Positions 15,786 through 21,891 of a stretch of DNA of 29,316 nt are shown piece by piece (within the stretch, counting starts at the first letter, position 1; each line of letters begins with the position of its first letter). A program made the translations under genes and the position numbers. Location of the stretch: contig JAWVEV010000096.1 of NCBI GenBank assembly GCA_033856535.1, forward strand, positions 1 to 29,316, written 5' to 3'. The DNA comes from JAWVEV01 sp033856535. Its GTDB lineage: Bacteria > Actinomycetota > Thermoleophilia > Miltoncostaeales > Miltoncostaeaceae. Under the pieces are notes generated by a model. That model ran no database searches and was not told the origin of the DNA. It saw only the letters and a program-made list of their open reading frames with translations.

Positions 15786-15826
15786 GCTCGGCGGATCGAC
15801 AGGCTGTTTCGCCGAGCGATTGGAGA
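15786..15826 (+). promoter_or_regulatory. Hairpin and ribosome-binding site in the cold-shock leader
   Basis: GCTCGGCG (15786-15793) pairs perfectly with CGCCGAGC (15810-15817). The Shine-Dalgarno TGGAGA (15821-15826) starts only 3 nt below the stem and is well spaced from the GTG at 15831. Two more CTCGG copies, starting at 15772 and 15782, could compete for the same 3' arm, so the leader can fold in more than one way. A possible -10, TACCGT, at 15739-15744 would give a leader of about 80 nt. Long foldable leaders are known for cspA-type mRNAs; a temperature-dependent switch here is inference. Confidence 0.45.
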
Positions 15827-15830
15827 CACC

Positions 15831-16034
15831 GTGCCACAGGGCATCGTGAAGTGGTTCTCGTCCGACAAGGGCTTCGGGTTCATCACCCCCGACGACGGCA
15901 GCGCGGACTGCTTCGTGCATCAGTCGGAGATCAACTCCGAGGGCTACCGGACCCTGGACGAGGGTCAGCGCGTGACCTACGAGACCCAGACCGGGCCGAA
16001 GGGGCTTCAGGCCGTGAAGGTCACGGCCGCCTGA
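15831..16034 (+). CDS. Cold-shock protein, CspA family
   Basis: The 67-residue product is a single cold-shock domain that binds single-stranded RNA and DNA and acts as an RNA chaperone. The RNP1 motif K-G-F-G-F-I is at residues 13-18 and the RNP2-like motif C-F-V-H-Q is at 27-31; the opening G-I-V-K-W-F is typical. The length is exactly that of the family. The GTG start at 15831 has a clear upstream TGGAGA. The gene is monocistronic: a strong hairpin follows nine bases after the stop. Confidence 0.96.
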   Translation: MPQGIVKWFSSDKGFGFITPDDGSADCFVHQSEINSEGYRTLDEGQRVTYETQTGPKGLQAVKVTAA

Positions 16035-16042
16035 GCCGGACA

Positions 16043-16074
16043 GCGACCCGCCCGGCGATGTCCGGGCGGGTCGC
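16043..16074 (+). terminator. Strong hairpin after the cold-shock gene
   Basis: A perfect 13-bp GC-rich stem (GCGACCCGCCCGG at 16043-16055, complement at 16062-16074) closes a 6-nt loop, CGATGT. It starts nine bases after the csp stop. No T-tract follows, as is common for GC-rich actinobacterial terminators. The loop contains the ATG used as the start of the next gene. Confidence 0.65.
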
Positions 16075-16735
16075 GCCCCCCGGCGCCGGGCCCCTCGCGC
16101 CACCCGAGCGCCCGCGCATGCGCGGGTGGCTCCATGCGGGAGCGGCACCGCTGTCGCTCGCGGCCGGCATCGTGCTCGTCGCGCTCGCGGCGACGCCCGC
16201 CGCCCGCCTCGCGGCCGCGGTCTACGCGATCACCGCGCTCACGCTCTTCGCGACGAGCGCCGTCTACCACCTGGGGCGCTTCTCGGGCAGGACCCACCTG
16301 CTCCTGCGCCGGCTCGACCACGCCAACATCGCCCTGCTGATCGCGGGGACCACCACGCCGTTCGCCCTGCTCGCCCTCGAGGCCGGCCAGGGCGCCGTCC
16401 TGCTCGCGATCGTCTGGGGCGGGGCCGTGGCGGGAGCGCTCCTGCGGGTGGCGTGGCCCGGGGCGCCGCGGGCCCTCGCTGCCGCGCTCTACGTCGCGCT
16501 CGGCTGGAGCGCCGCCTACGTCATCCCGGGGCTGTTCGCGGGCGCCGGGACCGCCGCCGCGGTGTTGGTCATCGTCGGCGGCGGGCTCTACTCGCTCGGC
16601 GGCCTGGTCTACGCGCTCCGCCGGCCCGATCCGCTCCCCCGCGTCTTCGGCTACCACGAGGTCTTCCACGGGCTCACCGTCTGCGCCTTCGCGGTCCAGT
16701 GCGTGGCGGTCTCGCTCGTGGTGCTCGGGGCCTAG
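16058..16735 (+). CDS. Hemolysin III / PAQR-family membrane protein
   Basis: The product (225 residues from this ATG) has seven hydrophobic helices and the family's metal-site motifs: S-A-V-Y-H near 69-73, L-D-H-A-N near 90, and the C-terminal Y-H-E-V-F-H near 202-207. Bacterial members (YqfA, hemolysin III) are poorly understood; related PAQR proteins may act as membrane hydrolases or affect membrane fluidity. The ATG at 16058 lies in the loop of the csp terminator hairpin, which is odd. An alternative ATG at 16118 gives 205 residues but cuts off P-R residues before R-G-W-L-H that relatives usually have, so the longer form is kept with reservation. Neither start has a clear ribosome-binding site. 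The gene converges on the debranching enzyme gene with a 22-nt gap. Confidence 0.85.
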   Translation: MSGRVAPPGAGPLAPPERPRMRGWLHAGAAPLSLAAGIVLVALAATPAARLAAAVYAITALTLFATSAVYHLGRFSGRTHLLLRRLDHANIALLIAGTTTPFALLALEAGQGAVLLAIVWGGAVAGALLRVAWPGAPRALAAALYVALGWSAAYVIPGLFAGAGTAAAVLVIVGGGLYSLGGLVYALRRPDPLPRVFGYHEVFHGLTVCAFAVQCVAVSLVVLGA

Positions 16736-16757
16736 CGGCGGCGGGGGGCGGTCCGCC

Positions 16758-18917
16758 TCAGGCGGGGGGCCGCAGCTCGATCACCATGTCGTCGGGGGCC
16801 TCCATCACCCGGGTCCCCTCCCTCCGGTCGACGCGCACCGAGAGGGGGCCGCCGGGGAAGGCGATCCCGCGCACCTCCAGGGAGTCGAGACCCGCCGGCA
16901 ACGCCGGCGCGAGCCGCACCCGCCCGTCGGGGACGTGGGGCTCGAGGCCGAGCAGCATCGTCGCGAGCTGGAGGGGGACGCCGGCCGCCCAGGCCTGCGG
17001 GCGGCATGCGGTGGGATAGGGGGTGGGCGTGTCGCCGGGCTCGCGGTCGTGGCCGCCGAACAGCTCGGGGAGGCGGTGATCGAACGCCGCCAGCGCCGCG
17101 ATGAGGTCGTCCACGAGGACGAGGGCGGCGTCGTCGAGCCCGTACCGGCGCAGGCCCTCGCAGGCCAGGGCGGAGTCGTGGGGCCACACCGATCCGACGT
17201 GGTAGGAGATCGGGTTGAAGCCGGCCATGCGGCGCGAGAGCGTCCGCAGGCCCCAGCCGCTGGCCAGGTCGGGCCCGGCCAGATGACGCGCCACCTGCGC
17301 CGCCTCGTCGTCCGACGGCACGTCGCACCAGAGCAGGTGGGCCATGTTGGAGGCGATGCTGTCCACCTGGCGCTTGCCGCCGTCGAGGGCGAGCGCGAAG
17401 GCCCCGGGCTCGGAGCCCGTCCCCGGCATCCAGAACCGATCCCGGATGAGGGCGCGCAGGCTCGCGGCCTCCGCGTCGATGGCGTCCGCCTCCGCCTCCT
17501 CGCCGAGGTGGCGGAGCACCTCCGCCAGCTCGCGCCGGGCGCGGTGGGCGTAGCCCTGGACCTCCACCATCGCCATCGGCCCGTCGGCCAGACTGCCGTC
17601 GGGGAACTGGACCGCGTTGTCCGAGTCCTTCCAGCTCTGGTTCCTCAGCGAGCGCGGCCCGGTCGCGCGGTACTCCAGGAGGCCATCCCCGTCGGGATCG
17701 CCGGGACCGCGCATCCACCCGAGTGCGGCGCGGGCCGCCGGCAGCAGGGCGCGGAGCTCCGCGGGCGGCACTCCCCAGCGCAGGGCGGTCCCGTAGAGGA
17801 TCAGGAAGAGCGGCGTCGCGTCGATGCTGCCGTAGTACGGGCGGGCGCCGGAGACGGTGCCCTCCCCGAGCCATGCGCGCGGCGTCAGCCGCACCTCGTG
17901 AAGGATCTTCCCCGGCTCCTCCTCGTTGCCCGGGTCGCTCACCTGCCCCTGGCGCGCGGCCAGCGCGGCCAGCGTGTCCATCATCTGCCCGGGCAGGAAG
18001 GCGCGCGCCTGGTGCCCCGCGATGAGGCTGTCGCGGCCGAAGAGGGCCACGAACCAGGGGATCCCGGCGGCCACCAGGCGCCGCCCGTCGTCGAGGCGGT
18101 CCGGCATGCTCAGCGCCGCCATGTCGGCCAGCCCGCGCCGGCAGCCGCGGCCGAGCCCCGACGGCTTGGTGCGCACGTCGACCGCGGACCGGAGCCCCCG
18201 GCGGGCCGTCTCCGCCTCCCGCCGGTCGGTGACGCGGTGATTGCTCGCCTCCACGACGATCCGCAGGCGCCAGGGCTCGCCGCGGCGGAGGTTCGGCGTC
18301 CAGCCCGCCCGCCCGCCCTCCAGCACCTCGGGCGCGGGCTCGAAGCGGACGAGCGTGGACAGGCTCGTCTCGTCGTCCCAGAACCGCACGCCCTCGGAGG
18401 TCGCCGCAGCCCGGGGGGCGGCGGCCGCGGGCATCGGCCCGGTGTCCAGGCCACGGATGGCGAAGATGTCCGCGAAGTCCGCCGCCAGGTCGACGTCCAC
18501 GGCGACCCGGCAGGAGGACTCCCCCCACCAGCGCACCAGCAGCTCGTCCTCGAGCCCGTTCGCGACGACGCGCCGGCGCCGCTCCACCTCGAGCACCCGG
18601 TCGACCTGCTCCGGTCGTGGGAGGAAACCGCGGAAGCGCGCGGTCGCGGGGGAGAGCCGCGCCGACCCGAGCGGGTGGGGCGTCGCGCCGTCGATGCGGA
18701 CCGCCAGGCGGGAGAGGTGCCGGGTGTCGTCGGCGATGAACCCGTCGGCGCCGCCGCCGAAGTCGCCCAGCCCGTCCGAGATCGCGAACGTCAGCCCGTC
18801 GATCAGCGTGATCGTCGAGTCTCCGCCCGCCAGGATCACCGGCTCGTCCGAGCCGGCCGGCGCCTCGCGCCAGGGCCCGTCCTGCTGCACCACGCCGACC
18901 GCGGTGGCCTCACGCAC
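16758..18917 (-). CDS. Amylo-alpha-1,6-glucosidase / glycogen-debranching-type protein
   Basis: The 719-residue protein has the two-part layout of bacterial debranching-type enzymes: an N-terminal beta-rich domain (about 25-235, with D-G-F-I-A-D-D-T-R-H-L-S-R near 58-70) and a C-terminal alpha/alpha-barrel catalytic region (about 260-715). Landmarks in the barrel are F-G-R-D-S-L-I near residue 290, N-Q-S-W-K-D-S-D-N-A-V near 430, F-N-P-I-S-Y-H-V-G-S-V-W-P-H-D-S near 565-580, and P-T-A-C-R-P-Q-A-W-A-A-G near 640. Enzymes of this group hydrolyse alpha-1,6 branches of glycogen-like glucans; some close relatives act on other glycosides, so the substrate is not certain. The GTG start at 18917 overlaps the end of the glycosyltransferase gene by 8 nt, indicating a two-gene operon. 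Confidence 0.88.
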   Translation of the reverse strand: MREATAVGVVQQDGPWREAPAGSDEPVILAGGDSTITLIDGLTFAISDGLGDFGGGADGFIADDTRHLSRLAVRIDGATPHPLGSARLSPATARFRGFLPRPEQVDRVLEVERRRRVVANGLEDELLVRWWGESSCRVAVDVDLAADFADIFAIRGLDTGPMPAAAAPRAAATSEGVRFWDDETSLSTLVRFEPAPEVLEGGRAGWTPNLRRGEPWRLRIVVEASNHRVTDRREAETARRGLRSAVDVRTKPSGLGRGCRRGLADMAALSMPDRLDDGRRLVAAGIPWFVALFGRDSLIAGHQARAFLPGQMMDTLAALAARQGQVSDPGNEEEPGKILHEVRLTPRAWLGEGTVSGARPYYGSIDATPLFLILYGTALRWGVPPAELRALLPAARAALGWMRGPGDPDGDGLLEYRATGPRSLRNQSWKDSDNAVQFPDGSLADGPMAMVEVQGYAHRARRELAEVLRHLGEEAEADAIDAEAASLRALIRDRFWMPGTGSEPGAFALALDGGKRQVDSIASNMAHLLWCDVPSDDEAAQVARHLAGPDLASGWGLRTLSRRMAGFNPISYHVGSVWPHDSALACEGLRRYGLDDAALVLVDDLIAALAAFDHRLPELFGGHDREPGDTPTPYPTACRPQAWAAGVPLQLATMLLGLEPHVPDGRVRLAPALPAGLDSLEVRGIAFPGGPLSVRVDRREGTRVMEAPDDMVIELRPPA

Positions 18918-20034
18918 TCGTCGTCACCCTCTCGGGAGAGGCGGCCAGGCGGAAGCGTCTGCTGCGCCCGCCGAGCTCCCCGCGCACCAGCCGCTCGTAG
19001 CCGGCCGTCATCGCGTCGGCGGAGAAGCGCTCGGCGACGTGGCGTCGACAGGCGCGCCGGTCGATCTCGCCGATCCGGCCGATGGCCTCGACCAGCTCGT
19101 CGGCGGTGTCGCGGACGAAGCCGGTGACCCCGTCCACCACCACCTCGGGCACCGAGCCGCGGGCGGTCGCCAGGACGGGGGTCCCGCAGGCCATGGCCTC
19201 GATCATCACCATGCCGAACGGCTCCGGCCAGGCGATCGGGAAGAGCAGCGCTCGGGCGCCCCCGAGGAGGGAGTACTTCTCGGCGGCGTCCAGCTCGCCC
19301 AGCCAGACCACGTCCTGGCCGAGCTCGGGCTCGACGTACTTGGCGAAGTACTCGCGCTCCTCGCGCTCCCGGCACTTGGCCCCGATGAGCAGCGGGAGGC
19401 CGGCGCGGCGGGCGATCAGGATCGCGTCGTGGGGTCCCTTCTCGGGCGACATCCGGCCGAGGAAGGCGAGGTAGCCGTCCGGCCGGGCCCGGAACGGCGC
19501 CGTCTCGAGCGCAAGCCCGTTGTGGCAGACGCCGGCGAAGGGCAGCGTCGGGGCCATCGCCCGCTGGGCCTGGCTGATCGCGACCAGGCGAAGCCGGGGA
19601 AAGTGGCGGTGGATCCCCTCGTAGATCTCGGTGGGGACGGCCTCGAGCGGGCCGTGCGTGACGTGCAGGCCGGGAACCGGGAGCCGCGACGTGAGCAGCG
19701 CCCCGAGCGGGCCGGAGTGGTCGATGACGACGTCGACCTCACCGAGGGCGTCGACCCCCGCCAGGACGTGCCGCCAGTCGTCCGCGGGCTCGCCGATGCG
19801 CCCCGGGAGCGCCGGGAGCGGGCTGACGAGCTCGGTCCCGGGCACCGAGGATCCGGGCGCCGCGACCAGCAACACCTCATGCCCGCGCTCCAGGAGCCCC
19901 TCGGCGAGGGTGGCCACGACCTGCTCGATGCCCCCGTAGGACGGCGGCGGGATGGGCACCCACGGCGGCGCCAGCAGTCCGATTCGGAGCTTCGGGTCGG
20001 CCTCGGGCCGTCCCGGGTGTCCAGATGTGCGCAT
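18910..20034 (-). CDS. Family 4 glycosyltransferase
   Basis: The 374-residue product has the GT-B fold of retaining glycosyltransferases. The acceptor half begins with L-R-I-G-L-L-A-P-P-W and has the glycine loop P-S-Y-G-G-I-E-Q-V-V near 31-40. The donor half shows F-L-G-R-M-S-P-E-K-G near 190-199 and the E-x7-E motif in P-E-P-F-G-M-V-M-I-E-A-M-A-C-G-T-P-V near 269-286, which binds the nucleotide sugar. The start at 20034 has CGGAGG four bases upstream. It is the first gene of a pair with the debranching enzyme, so a role in alpha-glucan or trehalose/glycogen metabolism is plausible, but the P-S-Y-G-G-I-E type is also found in envelope polysaccharide clusters. Donor and acceptor cannot be named from sequence. 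Confidence 0.9.
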   Translation of the reverse strand: MRTSGHPGRPEADPKLRIGLLAPPWVPIPPPSYGGIEQVVATLAEGLLERGHEVLLVAAPGSSVPGTELVSPLPALPGRIGEPADDWRHVLAGVDALGEVDVVIDHSGPLGALLTSRLPVPGLHVTHGPLEAVPTEIYEGIHRHFPRLRLVAISQAQRAMAPTLPFAGVCHNGLALETAPFRARPDGYLAFLGRMSPEKGPHDAILIARRAGLPLLIGAKCREREEREYFAKYVEPELGQDVVWLGELDAAEKYSLLGGARALLFPIAWPEPFGMVMIEAMACGTPVLATARGSVPEVVVDGVTGFVRDTADELVEAIGRIGEIDRRACRRHVAERFSADAMTAGYERLVRGELGGRSRRFRLAASPERVTTSA

Positions 20035-20164
20035 CGAGCCTCCGTTGGTCGCCAGCCGTGCGGCGATCGAGAGGCAAAGGAGGCTGGCGGGCAGCGGTCC
20101 CCTCGGTCCCCGCCGGCGCCGGATCGGTCCGAGGGGGGACGAGCTCGAGCGTCATTTCCCCTCG

Positions 20165-20194
20165 AGGGTACTCCGTCCCGGTGCCGCGCCCGAA
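20165..20194 (-). promoter_or_regulatory. Possible promoter of the glycosyltransferase-debranching operon
   Basis: On the minus strand, TTCGGG (20194-20189) and TACCCT (20170-20165) are separated by 18 nt. Transcription starting near 20158 would give a leader of about 125 nt containing the CCCCTCGG/CCGAGGGG hairpin. The match is modest, with only the key A and T of the -10 and the TT of the -35. Confidence 0.3.
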
Positions 20195-20247
20195 CGGGCG
20201 GTCGCCCGCGGTCGGGACGGTCGCCGAGGCCGCCGAGCCGCCGAGCC

Positions 20248-20288
20248 GGTCCGGATCCCGCTTGCCAGGGGGATCCGGACCACCCTGG
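20248..20288 (+). promoter_or_regulatory. Pair of mutually exclusive hairpins
   Basis: Hairpin A is a perfect 12-bp stem, GGTCCGGATCCC (20248-20259) with GGGATCCGGACC (20270-20281), and a 10-nt loop. Hairpin B is a 6-bp stem, CCAGGG (20265-20270) with CCCTGG (20283-20288), whose 5' arm lies in the loop of A and whose loop contains A's 3' arm, so only one can form at a time. Neither is followed by a T-run. Hairpin A may simply be a factor-independent terminator or a cruciform; the overlap with B recalls an attenuator, but no ligand-binding domain is recognised. Confidence 0.4.
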
Positions 20289-20446
20289 CTCACCCGGTGG
20301 GACCAATCGCCGTGGGGTGCAGCGCCTCCCGAATCTCGGGGGTCGGCGAGACGACGAGGTGTTCCTGCCGGGGGGCGCCTCGTCGGCCCTCGGGTCAGCG
20401 CCGGAGGTGCCTGCGCTGAGGGAGTGATCCGGACTCGCCCGCGCCC

Positions 20447-20476
20447 TTGACACGCCGCGGCGGCGGTGTTCACCGT
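20447..20476 (+). promoter_or_regulatory. Promoter of the persulfide dioxygenase gene, probably leaderless
   Basis: A perfect TTGACA (20447-20452) is followed after 18 nt by CACCGT (20471-20476), which keeps the key A and T of a -10 box. The ATG is only 5 nt further on, at 20482, and no Shine-Dalgarno sequence is present. The mRNA would therefore start at or next to the start codon, as in many actinobacterial leaderless transcripts. Confidence 0.45.
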
Positions 20477-20481
20477 CGCCC

Positions 20482-21891
20482 ATGGTCCTGAAGCAGTACT
20501 ACCTCGGCTGCCTCGCCCACGCCTCGTACCTCGTCGCCGACCCGGCGGCCGGCGTCGCGGCGGTCGTCGACCCGCAGCGGGACGTCGACGGCTACGTCGC
20601 CGACGCCCGCGCGCTGGGCTGCCGCATCGGGCACGTCATCCTGACCCACTTCCACGCGGACTTCCTCGCCGGCCACTTGGAGCTGCGCGACCGCGAGGGC
20701 GCGGCGATCTCCCTCGGGGCGCGGGCGGCCGCCGAGTACGCCTTCACCCCGCTCGGCGACGGGGCGATGATCGCGGTCGGCGCCGTGCGGCTGGAGGCCA
20801 TCGAGACGCCCGGCCACTCGCCCGAGTCGATCTCGCTGCTGGTCCACGCCCCCGACGGCGACCCGGCGCGTCCCCACGCGCTGCTCTCCGGCGACACGCT
20901 CTTCGTGGGCGACGTCGGCCGCCCGGACCTGCGCGCCTCGCTCGGCTGGGCCGCGGAGGACCTCGCCGGGCTGCTCTACGACTCGCTGCACGACAAGCTG
21001 ATGCGGCTGCCCGACGCGACGCTGGTCTACCCGGCGCACGGCTCCGGCTCGCTCTGCGGCAGGAGCCTCTCGAAGGAGACGGTCTCGACGATCGGCGCGC
21101 AGCGGCGCGACAACTACGCGCTCCAGCCCATGAGCCGGGCCCAGTTCGTCGCCCTGGTGACCGCCGACCAGCCCGAAACGCCGACCTACTTCACCTACGA
21201 CGCGGTGCTGAACACACGCGAGCGGCCGACCCTCGAGGAGGCGCTGGCCGAGGAGCTGCGCCCGCTCGCCCTCGACGAGGCGTTGGCGTGGGCGCGCGAC
21301 GGCGCGCGGCTGCTCGATACCCGCGACCCCGCCGACTTCGCCGCCGCACACCTCGCCGGCAGCCTCAACATCGGCCTCGGCGGGAGCTATGCGACCTGGG
21401 CCGGGACGCTGCTCGAGCCGGGCCGGCCGATCGTGATCGTCGCCTGGCCGGGGGCCGAGCGCGAGGCCGCGACGCGGCTCGGGCGCATCGGCTTCGACGC
21501 CGTCGCCGGCTACCTCGACGGCGGCATGGGGGCGCTCACCGGCGCGCCCGGGCTGGTCGGGTCGTTCGACCGCCTCAGCCCCGGCGCGCTGGCCGAGGCG
21601 CTCGACGACGAGTCGCCGCCGCTGGTCCTCGACGTCCGCAGCCCCGCTGAGCACGGCGGCGACGGGATCGCGGGGAGCGCCAACATCCCCCTCACCCGCC
21701 TGGCCGGGCGCGCCGGCGAGCTGCCGCCCGACGCCCCGGTCGTCGTCTGCTGCGGGAGCGGCTACCGCTCCGCGATCGCCGCGAGCCTGCTCCGCGCCGG
21801 CGGGCGCGAGGCGGTCACCGACCTCGCCGGCGGCCTCGCCGCGTGGCGCCTCTGGCGGTCCTCAGCGAGCGCCGGCGCCGCCTGGGCCTGA
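20482..21891 (+). CDS. Persulfide dioxygenase-rhodanese fusion, CstB-like
   Basis: The 469-residue protein joins three domains. An MBL-fold persulfide dioxygenase (about 1-255) shows T-H-F-H-A-D-F-L-A-G-H at 55-65, G-H-S-P-E-S, S-G-D-T-L-F-V-G-D-V-G-R-P-D near 136-149 and P-A-H-G-S-G. The first rhodanese-like domain (about 262-355) has W in the active-site loop (V-A-W-P-G) and is therefore non-catalytic. The second (about 365-460) has an intact C-G-S-G-Y-R-S loop with Cys424. The same order, MBL, inactive rhodanese, active rhodanese, is known in staphylococcal CstB, which oxidises low-molecular-weight persulfides to thiosulfate. A role in sulfide or persulfide detoxification in the cytoplasm is therefore likely. 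No CstR/CsoR regulator or sulfide:quinone oxidoreductase is in the window. The 3' end overlaps the convergent acyl-CoA synthetase gene by 30 nt. Confidence 0.92.
   Translation: MVLKQYYLGCLAHASYLVADPAAGVAAVVDPQRDVDGYVADARALGCRIGHVILTHFHADFLAGHLELRDREGAAISLGARAAAEYAFTPLGDGAMIAVGAVRLEAIETPGHSPESISLLVHAPDGDPARPHALLSGDTLFVGDVGRPDLRASLGWAAEDLAGLLYDSLHDKLMRLPDATLVYPAHGSGSLCGRSLSKETVSTIGAQRRDNYALQPMSRAQFVALVTADQPETPTYFTYDAVLNTRERPTLEEALAEELRPLALDEALAWARDGARLLDTRDPADFAAAHLAGSLNIGLGGSYATWAGTLLEPGRPIVIVAWPGAEREAATRLGRIGFDAVAGYLDGGMGALTGAPGLVGSFDRLSPGALAEALDDESPPLVLDVRSPAEHGGDGIAGSANIPLTRLAGRAGELPPDAPVVVCCGSGYRSAIAASLLRAGGREAVTDLAGGLAAWRLWRSSASAGAAWA

Larger units (their letters stand above)
20035..20481. 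other. 447-nt divergent intergenic region rich in inverted repeats
   Basis: No convincing gene was found here. Besides the promoters and hairpins listed separately, it holds an inverted repeat CCCCTCGG/CCGAGGGG (starting at 20099 and 20129) that would lie in the glycosyltransferase mRNA leader, the palindrome CGCCCGAACGGGCG (20187-20200) enclosed by GTCCCG/CGGGAC (20175-20180 and 20213-20218), and CCCGA-ATC-TCGGG (20328-20340). Open frames cross the region on both strands but have Arg/Pro/Gly-rich low-complexity translations typical of non-coding GC-rich DNA. One minus-strand frame from ATG 20155 runs 92 codons into the glycosyltransferase gene and is judged unlikely to be a gene. Confidence 0.5.

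Noticed and set aside
20076..20083. AAAGGAGG on the plus strand as a ribosome-binding site
   Set aside because: No ATG or GTG start follows at a workable distance and no sensible reading frame begins there.
19877..20155. Minus-strand 92-codon frame from ATG 20155 as an upstream gene of the glycosyltransferase
   Set aside because: The second half lies out of frame within the glycosyltransferase gene, the composition is Pro/Arg/Ala-rich and the AGGGG lies too close to the ATG. The glycosyltransferase has its own ribosome-binding site and a complete N-terminus, so a frameshift is also unlikely.
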